Shown: positions 32,413 to 41,165, counted from the stretch's first letter. The stretch is 41,807 nt of DNA from Anaerolineae bacterium (GCA_017303655.1 JAFLCE010000029.1:1-41807); one strand, 5' to 3'. Notes: generated from the letters alone by a model not told the origin. A program made the numbers and translations.

Positions 32413-33332
32413 TGCCAGATCACCCCATAAGAAAGGATCAACTCGACTGCCAAAAGAATGTCAAAAGCAAAAATGAACATTCCGGCATAAATTTGAAGGT
32501 TCCCAGCGGTTGCGCTTGTGGTTTTGATACGAAAATTCAGCACGCCAAAAATCACCACAGCCAGCAAAGCAGCCACCACTGCGTGGTACCACCATTCAAA
32601 ATCCATTGCCGCGCCAACGATGACGCTTACCGCGCCAGAGAATAACAAAGCCAGCAAGCTGATGCCAGCCGAACGATACGGACCCATTACAGCCGAGTAT
32701 GTAATTACCCCCGGGCGTTCATCGGCGGGAGCGCGAGTTTTGCGCGCCACTTCATAGCCAAGCCCTACCCCATAACTGACCCAGGCATACAGCAAGATCG
32801 GCAAAGGCGCCAGCCAGAAAAAACTTTCTGTGGCTGCCGAGAACACATACAAACAATAAGCAGGCATAATCAACAAATGAATAAAAGCATTCGCCAGCAA
32901 ATGCCCTTCCAAAAACCTGCCGATAAAAAATTCCTTATAAATCAACCATGAGAAAGCCAGCACTACCAAGCACATCACAAAAGCCGAAAAGCCTAAAAAG
33001 CTACTCAACAACAGTTCAAGCATCACGGCAATGATGCCCATATTCTGAAGTTGCCGCAATGTGATCAATCCACGTGATAGCACCCGCCCAGGGTGTACGA
33101 TCCGATCCTGTTCGTAATCTTTATGTTCATCGATAACCCGCATATGAAAGAACATAAAGAGTAGTACCAAACAACCTGCAAAATATCGCCAGGAAAGTTC
33201 CAGTGGCTGCCTATCCTGCAAAACCGCCCCAAGCGCCAGAAAATAATTGGCAGTGAAATACGAAACGATCAAAACTCCATTCGCTTGTAAGGGAAATCGC
33301 TCCTGCAGGTATGCCCAAAAATGTTTCATCAT
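32409..33332 (-). CDS. UbiA-type prenyltransferase-like membrane protein
   Basis: A 307-aa protein with about eight TM helices. The first Asp-rich motif is present (IDEHKDYEQDRIVHPGR, DxxxDxxxD) and binds Mg-diphosphate in this family. The second motif is altered: YEVARKTRAPADERPG lacks the usual DxxxD. It may transfer a prenyl chain to an acceptor other than a quinone ring. The start is ATG at 33332, overlapping the ligase stop as TGATG; a TTG three bases upstream is less likely. Its own stop overlaps the dikinase start (ATGA). Confidence 0.8.
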   Translation of the reverse strand: MMKHFWAYLQERFPLQANGVLIVSYFTANYFLALGAVLQDRQPLELSWRYFAGCLVLLFMFFHMRVIDEHKDYEQDRIVHPGRVLSRGLITLRQLQNMGIIAVMLELLLSSFLGFSAFVMCLVVLAFSWLIYKEFFIGRFLEGHLLANAFIHLLIMPAYCLYVFSAATESFFWLAPLPILLYAWVSYGVGLGYEVARKTRAPADERPGVITYSAVMGPYRSAGISLLALLFSGAVSVIVGAAMDFEWWYHAVVAALLAVVIFGVLNFRIKTTSATAGNLQIYAGMFIFAFDILLAVELILSYGVIWQ

Positions 33333-34885
33333 CAAAAACTTTTTGCCTTCAATCGTTTGTAATCAAGCCGTGAATTATGGCGTACATCCACTGGCAAACG
33401 GCGAACCCAACGAATCTCATCCAACGTCCAACCATATTGGATGCACAAAGCCTGTAGCTGAGCTTGCCAATCTTTTGGTGTAATAACACTCGCTGCAAAT
33501 TCTACTATTAATACAGAGCGTTCCCCCAAGCGTACATCGGGCTGCCCAATCAATGCCGCACGACGCACAAATGACAGCGACGCAGCCAGCATTTCAATTT
33601 TCACAGGATACATGGCTTGTCCATCTCGCAACACTACCATATTTACGCGCCCGGCAAGCCACAATAGACCCTCCCCATCCACATATCCAAGATCGCCCAT
33701 GCCATGCCACAAGTCACCTTGTGCATCAAAGCGCTTATGCTGTAAATCGGCGGCGGGGTTGGCAAAATAACTCCGCGCCACATGTTCACCACTGACCCAA
33801 ATTTCACCCACTTTACCTGACTCAAGATCCGTGCCGTTCTCATCCAGAATGCGGATTCTAGACTCTGGCACGGCTCTTCCCAATGGGATGCCTGCCCCAA
33901 GCGCTTCAGGCTTTTTCGTTACGGCGAGGATTTCATTTGCCTTAATCACAGCGACAGGTTCAGCTTCAGTACTACCATACACATTGACGATCTCTGCGCT
34001 CGGAGCTGCACGCTGCAAGCGATCCATCAATGCAGGCGACACAGGCGCGCCACCAGTCACAATGCGCCGCAAGGGTAGAGTTAGCTTATGGCGTAGACAA
34101 TGCTCCGCTATGGCAGACCAATAAGCGGGCGAGCCTGATGCGGTACTTATTCCATGGTCATTAACCTGTTTCAGGATTTTTTCTGGTTGAACAGCATCAG
34201 GGCGGCGAAAAGGAAAATCTGGAATGACGCTTGTGATGCCCGAAGCTAGGTTATGCAAAGTCGCGATCGGAAATGCGGGTAAATCAATATCTGTGAAATG
34301 ATTAGGAAGTGCGTGGCTCAAAGCAACATGCTGGGCGGTTAACAAACCATGGGTACGAATCACTCCACGCGAACCCAAAGCATCTGTACTGCCACCTGTA
34401 AAAGTTATCAAAGCGGGAGCTTCTGCCGCGAGGTCCGCAATCTTAGAATATGGCAATGATGAATTAATCAGGTGATTTACCGAACGTTGAGAATTCCCGT
34501 CTGACAAAAACACAAGTGAGATCTTTCGCAAGCCGGGTAAAAACCACCTCAGCCAGTTTAACCTTTGGCTGCATATCAACGCCTGAGGCTGAGCAGATTC
34601 TATCGTTTGCCGCAGCTCTTGAGTACGCGTCTGTGGGTCGAGGAAAACTGGTATGACACCCAGTTTGAACATAGCGATCAGGCTGATATATAGATTCAAA
34701 GAAATCGGCGCCAGCACAATAACCCGGCTGCCTTCACATAATTTATTTTTACGAAACCCATCTGCCAAACGGGAAGAGGCTTCGTTTACTTGTTTGAAGG
34801 TATAAGTCGTTTTATTTGGGGTGGAAAATACAAGTGCAGGACGATCTAGCTCGGGCACCGACATTAGCAGGGAGGCAATATTCAT
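33332..34885 (-). CDS. Acyl-AMP ligase, OleC-like
   Basis: A 517-aa AMP-binding (ANL superfamily) enzyme. P-loop segment ITFTGGSTDALGSRGV. The run LPAFPIATLHNLASGITSVI followed by ISTASGSPAYW and YGSTEAEPVA resembles OleC-type ligases. The C-terminal hinge GMGDLGYVDGEGLLWLAGR and terminal Lys (RLDYKRLKAK) are present. It activates a carboxylic acid as acyl-AMP; OleC itself forms beta-lactones in olefin synthesis, but OleA and OleD partners are not here. It follows the GNAT gene by 2 nt and is translationally coupled to the UbiA gene. Confidence 0.82.
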   Translation of the reverse strand: MNIASLLMSVPELDRPALVFSTPNKTTYTFKQVNEASSRLADGFRKNKLCEGSRVIVLAPISLNLYISLIAMFKLGVIPVFLDPQTRTQELRQTIESAQPQALICSQRLNWLRWFLPGLRKISLVFLSDGNSQRSVNHLINSSLPYSKIADLAAEAPALITFTGGSTDALGSRGVIRTHGLLTAQHVALSHALPNHFTDIDLPAFPIATLHNLASGITSVIPDFPFRRPDAVQPEKILKQVNDHGISTASGSPAYWSAIAEHCLRHKLTLPLRRIVTGGAPVSPALMDRLQRAAPSAEIVNVYGSTEAEPVAVIKANEILAVTKKPEALGAGIPLGRAVPESRIRILDENGTDLESGKVGEIWVSGEHVARSYFANPAADLQHKRFDAQGDLWHGMGDLGYVDGEGLLWLAGRVNMVVLRDGQAMYPVKIEMLAASLSFVRRAALIGQPDVRLGERSVLIVEFAASVITPKDWQAQLQALCIQYGWTLDEIRWVRRLPVDVRHNSRLDYKRLKAKSF

Positions 34886-34887
34886 GG

Positions 34888-35913
34888 TTACAGCGAACGT
34901 GAGTACAAAGTATATTCCCGTGTCACTTCGCCCAAGCCTCCGTCGAATTTATCGGCACGGTTCCCCGCTCGTAACAAGCAGTGGTTTGCCCGCGAAAAGC
35001 CTTTTGTTTGAAAGCGTTTATAGGCTTCATAGGCAAGTGCCGCCCCTATCCCTTCGCCACGAACATGCGGCAAAACACCAAAGGTCTTAACATTTACTGT
35101 GGTTGGTTCGCGGTGATCTGCAAATGAAAAACAAAACCCAACCGGATTCTCTTGTGGGTCTAGAATATACAAAAAGAGCTCCGGGTCGAGCCTGCCCGCC
35201 GTACCCGCATACAAAGCCCGAAATTCGCTTTCTGAAATATCAGCGTAATAATAATTTTCACGGAACATAGCGGTCGAAAGTTGATATACCCAGGTTATTT
35301 CTTTTGCTGCATTCGCAATATTAAATGGACGGATGGAATATCCCAGCGAGATTGCGCGGGTATGGAACTCACGCCAGCTAGCCAAAGATGGCTCAAGATC
35401 ATCGACCGTCTTCGTTATATAACGGGTGACGGCAGAAAAGCCAAGCTTCTCAAAAAGTGCTGGGTAAGAGGGCGGGTTATAGGGCTCCATCAGGAAGGTC
35501 GGCTGGTCGAAGCCCTTGGTACGAAGGCGATAGGGATGCCAGGTATCAAAATTCATGGGAGCGAAAATTTTTGCATTCGGCTGCAGCTTTGGTTTCAACC
35601 AATTTATGGCGGCGTCCACCAATGTCTGCGCGGTTTGCAGATCATCAATGCAATCAACAAAACCAAGCTGCCCGTATGGATTTCCGTGTTCATCAAGCAG
35701 TGAAGGATTCAGGATGGCAGTCACTCGTCCTTTTACTTCTTCGCCATGCATCACTAGAAAATTTCGCCAGACAGCGGCAGAAAAGCCTTCAGTGAGTAAA
35801 CGCTCCTCGCTGGGGTCTGCCAGCCAATTCGAGTCTGAGGCGTAAAGCTGATGTGGAAAATCTAAAAACCGTCTTAATAATTCCCGGTCTGTATTAAAAT
35901 CCAATATATTCAT
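34888..35913 (-). CDS. GNAT-type acyltransferase
   Basis: A 341-aa protein. The C-terminal third has the acyl-CoA binding pattern VKTFGVLPHVRGEGIGAALA (Q/RxxGxG/A loop as RGEGIGA). The N-terminal half (FPHQLYASDSNWLADPSEERLL, FAPMNFDTWHPYRLRTKGFD) resembles large GNAT proteins annotated as N-acetyltransferases with a duplicated fold. The acceptor is unknown. In this operon an acyl or aminoacyl transfer to a lipid head or amine is plausible. The start overlaps the phosphatidyltransferase stop (ATGA). Confidence 0.78.
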   Translation of the reverse strand: MNILDFNTDRELLRRFLDFPHQLYASDSNWLADPSEERLLTEGFSAAVWRNFLVMHGEEVKGRVTAILNPSLLDEHGNPYGQLGFVDCIDDLQTAQTLVDAAINWLKPKLQPNAKIFAPMNFDTWHPYRLRTKGFDQPTFLMEPYNPPSYPALFEKLGFSAVTRYITKTVDDLEPSLASWREFHTRAISLGYSIRPFNIANAAKEITWVYQLSTAMFRENYYYADISESEFRALYAGTAGRLDPELFLYILDPQENPVGFCFSFADHREPTTVNVKTFGVLPHVRGEGIGAALAYEAYKRFQTKGFSRANHCLLRAGNRADKFDGGLGEVTREYTLYSRSL

Positions 35914-36536
35914 GGGGTATATACACCGATCAAATGAAGATAGAAGTAAAAAATAGTCACAAACAAAATGATAAATGTTTGAAGCAGATATCGGGTCGGC
36001 TTGGGGAAGCGCAGATTACTAATCATAAAAATGCTCATCAGGAGCAGAATTGGAATTAATATATAACGAGCAGTTTCATCCAACCAAAGCCATATCGGAA
36101 ATGCCAGCACAACGAAAAGATGGCTCCAGATCACTTGCAAACCCAGGTGATAAACCGAACCTTCCGCTTCGATCACGCCAACGAGATTAAATTTTGAAAG
36201 CCGCAATAACCCGCAAACAAGGTAGATGAAAAGAATGGTGAGAGAAAGTAGGTCATTCATCCCCATTTGAAACAAGATATATAAGGGCAAGACCAAGTAG
36301 GTGAAGACATCACAAAAGCTATCCAGCTGTTTGCCAAATTCGCTTTCGAGTTTCAAACGGCGGGCAAGCAATCCGTCAAACATATCTACGAACATTGCCA
36401 TCAGCATAAATACAATCGCAAGAGATAAGTGGGCATAATATGCAAGGAACAACCCCAGGCAAGCAAGCCATAAACTTCCCAACGTGAGAAAATCCACCCA
36501 GGTTGGGGAAACAATAAAATATCTTTTCTGGTTCAT
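35910..36536 (-). CDS. CDP-alcohol phosphatidyltransferase
   Basis: A 208-aa membrane protein with about six TM helices. The full family motif is present: DMFDGLLARRLKLESEFGKQ followed by LDSFCD (DX2DGX2ARX8GX3DX3D). It should replace CMP in a CDP-lipid with an alcohol, making a phospholipid head group. The sequence around QLDSFCDVFTYLVLP is similar in outline to phosphatidylserine-synthase-type enzymes, but the acceptor alcohol cannot be told. The start at 36536 is preferred because it gives an ATGA overlap with the upstream gene; an in-frame start 12 nt earlier also exists. Confidence 0.9.
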   Translation of the reverse strand: MNQKRYFIVSPTWVDFLTLGSLWLACLGLFLAYYAHLSLAIVFMLMAMFVDMFDGLLARRLKLESEFGKQLDSFCDVFTYLVLPLYILFQMGMNDLLSLTILFIYLVCGLLRLSKFNLVGVIEAEGSVYHLGLQVIWSHLFVVLAFPIWLWLDETARYILIPILLLMSIFMISNLRFPKPTRYLLQTFIILFVTIFYFYLHLIGVYTP

Positions 36537-37411
36537 ACGCAGCAACAAAGTTTACCCGGCAGGACTTCAAAGCGTACCTCCCGGATGTCCTCCCATAGTT
36601 CTCCATCGATCATCAATCGCTGGGGCACAGGCAAAACCAGCGCCAGGCTGCCAGCTTTTTTTTCTTGTGCGGTCTGATAAAAATAGGTCTGGCTCAATAC
36701 CGCCAAATTATGTGTGAACTGTCCCCAAAAGCCTGACTTTGCCAAAAGAAATTCAAACTTACCGTCGCCGGTATCGGAATTGCGAAAGGCACTAAAATTC
36801 CCGGCATGACGGGTATTGTTTATCATGATATTGGTCAATTTATAGTCACTTAAAGGCTGATCGTCGATAGCAACTTGCAGTTGTAAAACGGACTGACGCA
36901 TTGCTTGAATAGTAGCAGAAACGGGGTAGCACCAGTTTCCCAGCCTCTTGAAGTAGCGGTTTGCCAATACCACAACTTCAGCCGCATACCCAATAGATGC
37001 CGTGCTGATCGCAAGCCGAGATCGAATTTTTTTGGAAGAATGGAATGTAATCTGGATGAGGTCAATGCGTTGACATTCATCTCTTTGAGCGGCATGAAAT
37101 GCTTTATCGAGTGAGGTAATACCGAAATCGCGCGCCAGCCCATTGCCAGTTCCACCTGCCAGCAATAGCAAGCGCTGACGTTCCAGATCCATACCATTGA
37201 CAGCTTCTGCAACGGTTCCATCCCCGCCAAAGACAGCCACGCCTTCATGTGCAGAACCCCGCGCGAGTTCTTCAGCATGCCCAGGGTATTCAGTAAAAGC
37301 GACCTCGGCATGAAGTTCATGCTCAAGGCGCCTTGCAAACGAATCCTGCCATTGAGAGGAACGTGGATGCCCGGCAACCGGGTTGACAATTGCCAGCCAA
37401 CGAATAGTCAT
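36533..37411 (-). CDS. Diacylglycerol-kinase-family lipid kinase
   Basis: A 292-aa DAGK catalytic-domain protein (YegS/DgkB type). Nucleotide motifs are VFGGDGTVAEAVNGM and LLAGGTGNGLARDFG. IVNPVAGHPRSSQW at the N-terminus is typical. It phosphorylates diacylglycerol, sphingoid base or similar lipids with ATP. Sequence ends LPGKLCCCV, with a run of three Cys. It follows the first gene by 28 nt and is overlapped by the next (ATGA). Confidence 0.9.
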   Translation of the reverse strand: MTIRWLAIVNPVAGHPRSSQWQDSFARRLEHELHAEVAFTEYPGHAEELARGSAHEGVAVFGGDGTVAEAVNGMDLERQRLLLLAGGTGNGLARDFGITSLDKAFHAAQRDECQRIDLIQITFHSSKKIRSRLAISTASIGYAAEVVVLANRYFKRLGNWCYPVSATIQAMRQSVLQLQVAIDDQPLSDYKLTNIMINNTRHAGNFSAFRNSDTGDGKFEFLLAKSGFWGQFTHNLAVLSQTYFYQTAQEKKAGSLALVLPVPQRLMIDGELWEDIREVRFEVLPGKLCCCV

Positions 37412-37439
37412 GAGGCTATATTTTTAACGGCTGAGTCTG

Positions 37440-38054
37440 TTATTGTAAAGTGATTTCCTCACGCCAATCTGAATACCATTTGGCTAAAGCAGCCCAATCT
37501 GAAATTTTTCCAGAAGCATCTGCTGCGAGAACCCGGCGCTGAAAATCCATCAGTTGCACGGGAGTTAGTGCCAGCCGACGATTGGGAGTGCCATGCAAGC
37601 CAGGTATCACCAACCATTGTTTATTGACATAGATAATCGTCACCTGCACATCTTCGTTACCGCTCGGGTCAAGGAGTACCTCCTGCCAATGTGTATCGAT
37701 TTTGACGATCTTATGCACAGCTGAATTATTCAAAATCGGCATGGCGAGTGCAGCACGCAGGCAGGGCATCAGCATGAATTTCACGATCCGGTATTCCTCC
37801 TGAGCATCGATCTTATCATCCGAGAATGCGCGCACTAGATTACCAACATTTTCGCTCATCAAAGGGACAATAAAGTTCGGCTTTTTATCATGGAACCCAG
37901 AAACTACTTCTGCCCTATCACCATGATGCAGGATCGTAAATTTTTCACCTGTATCGGTAATTTCGAGGTGAAGTTGAGTAAACAAACCATTGAACCAGTC
38001 CACTACAGACTTCTTTTGGGTCAATTGCTCGAGCTGTGCTTGATTCGAACTCAT
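37440..38054 (-). CDS. Hypothetical protein, first gene of the lipid operon
   Basis: A 204-aa protein with no signal peptide or TM helix. The segment FTILHHGDRAEVVSGFHDKK, with NFIVPLMSENVGNLVRAFSD further on, has the strand-helix rhythm of SCP2-like lipid-carrier domains, but I would not assign it. The C-terminal WAALAKWYSDWREEITLQ is amphipathic. AGGAGG lies 5 nt before the ATG. It starts the operon 38054-29120; the operon promoter is probably in 38055-38110 (a TATCCT-like -10 on the reverse strand). Confidence 0.7.
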   Translation of the reverse strand: MSSNQAQLEQLTQKKSVVDWFNGLFTQLHLEITDTGEKFTILHHGDRAEVVSGFHDKKPNFIVPLMSENVGNLVRAFSDDKIDAQEEYRIVKFMLMPCLRAALAMPILNNSAVHKIVKIDTHWQEVLLDPSGNEDVQVTIIYVNKQWLVIPGLHGTPNRRLALTPVQLMDFQRRVLAADASGKISDWAALAKWYSDWREEITLQ

Positions 38055-38126
38055 GCGATCCTCCTGGGTAATTCTGATAGGATAAGTCTATTTAGCCATT
38101 ATGACAGATTTCATCAAAAAAGCAAG

Positions 38127-38822
38127 TCATTCTATTTTCAACCACCACACCCCAGTACACTCCGGCAAGATCGTCCAATTATTTTGCACAACCTTGTTCC
38201 CCAATTCATCGCCGAAGAAAAAGCGGGAAAGTTCTTCGGCTTCTTCCAATGATTCAAATTTGTAATCGGTGCGGATCCATTTATATTGGAATCCGACTTC
38301 ATCCAGCCATGGATAAAAATTATTGAGATGTTCCAATTTAATGGGCGCTTCATTTCCCGTGCCCAGCGACTCGAACAAGACGATGAAACTGCTCAGTTTC
38401 AGAACACGTCTCATTTCGGCAAGCCATGCCTGCATCTCTTCGCGCCAGGTGTCTGGGTTCCATACGGCGAGATAACTCACGCTCCAGCCTGAGACGACCA
38501 GATCCGCAGATTGGTCAGGGACTGGGAGCTTGCGATGGTCTGCAAGGTCCACCTGCCAATTCTTCTGTCCGCTGGCGGTGAATTTATCACGGCAAACCCG
38601 CAGCATCTCTTCAGAGATATCAAAGGCGTGGACGTGTCCTACGCTTGGAGCGAGTAGACAAGCCAATCGTCCCGTACCCGCTCCGAGGTCCAGTACGAGG
38701 CGGTTTTCGAGGGCGGTGATTTCACGCAGGGTCTTGAGAATATTTCCCTGATGATCCTCGCGCGCGATCAAGGCTTCGTATTTATCCCCTTCGGTTTTAT
38801 AAATTTCTTCTTGAGTAGGCAT
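38127..38822 (-). CDS. SAM-dependent methyltransferase (class I)
   Basis: A 231-aa methyltransferase of the UbiE/type-11 group. Motif I LVLDLGAGTGRLA binds SAM; HAFDISEEMLRVC is motif II. The substrate is unknown. The Met at 38822 (MPTQEEIYKTEGDKYE) is preferred to one 15 nt earlier, because a TATAAT ends 6 nt before it. Not translationally coupled to the lipid operon: there are 72 bp and separate signals between them. Confidence 0.87.
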   Translation of the reverse strand: MPTQEEIYKTEGDKYEALIAREDHQGNILKTLREITALENRLVLDLGAGTGRLACLLAPSVGHVHAFDISEEMLRVCRDKFTASGQKNWQVDLADHRKLPVPDQSADLVVSGWSVSYLAVWNPDTWREEMQAWLAEMRRVLKLSSFIVLFESLGTGNEAPIKLEHLNNFYPWLDEVGFQYKWIRTDYKFESLEEAEELSRFFFGDELGNKVVQNNWTILPECTGVWWLKIE

Positions 38823-38828
38823 GTTGAA

Positions 38829-38834
38829 ATTATA
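38829..38834 (-). promoter_or_regulatory. -10 box placed for a leaderless transcript
   Basis: TATAAT on the reverse strand, 6 nt before the ATG at 38822. Confidence 0.55.
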
Positions 38835-38909
38835 CACAAATAGTTCCTGAGTAGGTATTTCTCATGCGGCGGTTATGCTATCCTGTTTCAAACTAAAAGG
38901 AGAAATAGC

Positions 38910-39317
38910 ATGCAACCTGAAAAACAATTTGATTTCTGGCTGGGTGAATGGGACGCCGTCTGGGAAGGCGGCAGTGGGACGAATCGAGTCGAGATGGGGT
39001 TTAATGGAAAAGTGGTTCAGGAAAATTTCAATGCGCCTGATCTGATCGGGATGAGTGTTTCAGTTTATGATCTAGAAAGAAAATTATGGTGCCAAACCTG
39101 GGTGGATAATAGCGGGTCGTATCTTGATTTCACGGGTACGTTTGAAAACGAAAAAATGATTTTGACTCGGGATGCCATTGTAAAAGGTGAAACCTGTAAA
39201 CAAAGAATGGTTTGGTATAACATCACGGCAAGTGAATTTGACTGGAATTGGGAACGCTCCGATGACGGCGGGAAAACCTGGCAGGTTAAATGGCAGATCA
39301 AATACACACGCAAATAA
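38910..39317 (+). CDS. DUF1579-like small protein
   Basis: A 135-aa cytosolic protein. FDFWLGEWDAVWEGGSGTNR at the N-terminus and a lipocalin-like run of strands (WCQTWVDNSGSYLDFTG, RMVWYNITASEFDWNWERS, WQVKWQIKYTRK) are typical of the DUF1579 family. AAAGGAG precedes the ATG. Function unknown; a small ligand-binding beta barrel is possible. Confidence 0.78.
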   Translation: MQPEKQFDFWLGEWDAVWEGGSGTNRVEMGFNGKVVQENFNAPDLIGMSVSVYDLERKLWCQTWVDNSGSYLDFTGTFENEKMILTRDAIVKGETCKQRMVWYNITASEFDWNWERSDDGGKTWQVKWQIKYTRK

Positions 39318-39326
39318 TTTGTTTTG

Positions 39327-39332
39327 TATAAT
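39327..39332 (+). promoter_or_regulatory. -10 box placed for a leaderless transcript
   Basis: TATAAT ends 6 nt before the ATG at 39339. No ribosome site is visible. Confidence 0.55.
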
Positions 39333-39338
39333 GGGCAT

Positions 39339-39815
39339 ATGCCTACACTCTCCCCTACTGCTAAGAAATTTCAAAACCTACTCAACGAACTTGGCTATGC
39401 GTATACCGTGATCGAACATGCCGAATCGACTCGCACTGCGCAGGAAGCTGCCGATCGTGCGGGCTGCGAACTCGGTCAGATCGTCAAGTCGTTGATCTTT
39501 AAAGGCAAGGATTCAGGGAAACCTATTCTTGTCCTTGCCAGCGGACCCAATCGCGTGAATGAGAAACAGATCGGTGAATATATAGGCGAAGCTATCGGGA
39601 AAGCCGATGCTGATTTTGTAAGAACAACCACCGGCTTTGCTATTGGAGGCGTGCCTCCCGTCGGTCACGCTCAAGCCATGGAGACCTATCTCGATGAAGA
39701 CTTCCTCAAATACACCACCATCTGGGCAGCGGCGGGGACTCCCAATGCGATCTTCGAATTAAGACCAGAAGACCTGCAAAAAATGACCAATGGGAAAACG
39801 GTAAAAGTGACATGA
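39339..39815 (+). CDS. YbaK/EbsC-family aminoacyl-tRNA deacylase
   Basis: A 158-aa editing deacylase that hydrolyses mischarged tRNA. Conserved elements: RTAQEAADRAGCELGQIVKS, then LIFKGKD (the catalytic Lys in VKSL), and FAIGGVPPVGH (GxxPP loop). The protein should remove wrong amino acids such as Cys or Ala from tRNA-Pro. The start at 39339 is preferred over an upstream TTG. Its stop overlaps the next start (ATGA). Confidence 0.9.
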   Translation: MPTLSPTAKKFQNLLNELGYAYTVIEHAESTRTAQEAADRAGCELGQIVKSLIFKGKDSGKPILVLASGPNRVNEKQIGEYIGEAIGKADADFVRTTTGFAIGGVPPVGHAQAMETYLDEDFLKYTTIWAAAGTPNAIFELRPEDLQKMTNGKTVKVT

Positions 39816-40270
39816 ACGAGATCTATAACTATCTTTACTACAACGAAAAGCTTTCGAGTAGCGGTATGCCTGCCCATGAACAATTGCAATTGTTTTCCGT
39901 GGCAAAAATAGAATTGGTTATCAACCTTGCGCCGCATGATGTCGAAAATGCGATCCCCGATGAACAGAAGGCAGTAGAATCGCTGGGAATGGGATATATC
40001 AACATCCCTGTAAACTGGGGCACCCCCGCCCGGGACGGATTGAACCTCTTCATGGATGCAATGGATGCGAATCGCAGTAAAAAGATCCATGTGCATTGTG
40101 AGGCGAATTTCAGAGCCAGCGCTTTCATTGCCATCTATCGCATCCTGAGGCTCGGCTGGAAGGAAGAAGACGCCTTCGAAGTCATGCACAAGATCTGGGA
40201 CGAAGACGCCTACCCTGTCTGGAAAATGTTCATAGAAGATGCCATAAAACGAAGCGCGGACGGGTCGTAA
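39812..40270 (+). CDS. Cysteine-based protein tyrosine phosphatase-like
   Basis: A 152-aa protein. The P-loop HCEANFRAS gives CX5R with C96 and R102, the catalytic pair of protein tyrosine and dual-specificity phosphatases. IELVINLAPHDVENAIPDEQ is the strand pattern of the DUF442/beta-lactamase-hydrolase-like branch. An Asp for the general acid may be in the loop near VNWGTPARDG. It is translationally coupled to the deacylase (4-bp overlap). Confidence 0.85.
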   Translation: MNEIYNYLYYNEKLSSSGMPAHEQLQLFSVAKIELVINLAPHDVENAIPDEQKAVESLGMGYINIPVNWGTPARDGLNLFMDAMDANRSKKIHVHCEANFRASAFIAIYRILRLGWKEEDAFEVMHKIWDEDAYPVWKMFIEDAIKRSADGS

Positions 40271-40303
40271 ACTAAACTGCCTACGCGCAATCAGGAGACG
40301 GAA

Positions 40304-41041
40304 ATGTTTGACCTATTTTCAGTTGAATTCACAGAAACGCCTTTACAGATCTTTGGGGCAAAACACCTTTCCATTGTTGGAATCTTTGTAGCGATCTGGC
40401 TTTCCTTTTTCTACTTTCGCAAAGTTTGGAATGAAAAACAAATAAAGTCGATCCGGGTAGCCCTGGCGGTTATGTTGGCGGCAGCCGAAATTAGCATTCA
40501 TATTTGGTGGGCATACTGGGGTATTTGGAATATCCAAACCACTTTGCCGCTGCATCTTTGTAGTGTGATGGTTTGGGTAACGGTCTACACAGCGCTGACA
40601 GACAACCGTAATCTATATGAATTCACCTACTTTCTCGGAATCGGAGGCGCGCTACAAGCCTTCCTCACCCCGGCAGACGGTGCTATGTACGATATCCCTC
40701 ATTACCGCATCATGCAAACGCTTATCGCCCACGGATTGTTAATCACCATTCCCATTTACATGACCGTAGTAGAAGGGCTTCGCCCCACGTTGGCTTCCTT
40801 CAAACGCATCTTCATTTGGACGAATATCTACATGGTGGTCATCTTCTTCATCAATCGCGCCCTTGGCAGCAATTATCTCTTCATTGCGCAAAAACCACCT
40901 TCCCCCACGCTAATGGATGTCCTTTCTCCATGGCCGTGGTACATTCCTCAGTTGGAAGTGCTCGCGTTCGTTATTTTTTTCATCCTATACATCCCATTTC
41001 TAATAAAAGACCTAAGCGCCAAACGGGCACAAATTGCCTGA
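40304..41041 (+). CDS. YwaF/TIGR02206-type membrane protein
   Basis: A 245-aa membrane protein with about six TM helices. The conserved core TTLPLHLCSVMVWVTVYTAL and FLTPADGAMYDIPHYRIMQT matches the TIGR02206 family. Function unknown. AGGAGA lies 6 nt before the ATG; the terminator at 41052 closes it. Confidence 0.87.
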   Translation: MFDLFSVEFTETPLQIFGAKHLSIVGIFVAIWLSFFYFRKVWNEKQIKSIRVALAVMLAAAEISIHIWWAYWGIWNIQTTLPLHLCSVMVWVTVYTALTDNRNLYEFTYFLGIGGALQAFLTPADGAMYDIPHYRIMQTLIAHGLLITIPIYMTVVEGLRPTLASFKRIFIWTNIYMVVIFFINRALGSNYLFIAQKPPSPTLMDVLSPWPWYIPQLEVLAFVIFFILYIPFLIKDLSAKRAQIA

Positions 41042-41051
41042 CAATCACACG

Positions 41052-41092
41052 AAAATTCCGCCCAGTTATAAAGCTGGGCGGAATTTTTTTAT
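41052..41092 (+). terminator. Rho-independent terminator
   Basis: AAAATTCCGCCCAG (41052-41065), loop TTATAAAG, and CTGGGCGGAATTTT (41074-41087), followed by T residues. Confidence 0.93.
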
Positions 41093-41129
41093 TGCACACA
41101 CTGCACATCTATCGTAGAATCCCAGCTAG

Positions 41130-41144
41130 TACCGCATTGCGGTA
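41130..41144. promoter_or_regulatory. Palindrome upstream of the dioxygenase gene
   Basis: TACCGCATTGCGGTA: 7-bp arms around one base, 21 bp before the ATG and just after TAGAAT (a possible -10 at 41115-41120). It may be an operator. Confidence 0.4.
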
Positions 41145-41165
41145 AAGCCAATCAAAGGAGAGAAA

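Noticed and set aside
33332-34885. Complete olefin (Ole) pathway
   Set aside because: Only an OleC-like ligase is present; OleA, OleB and OleD are missing.
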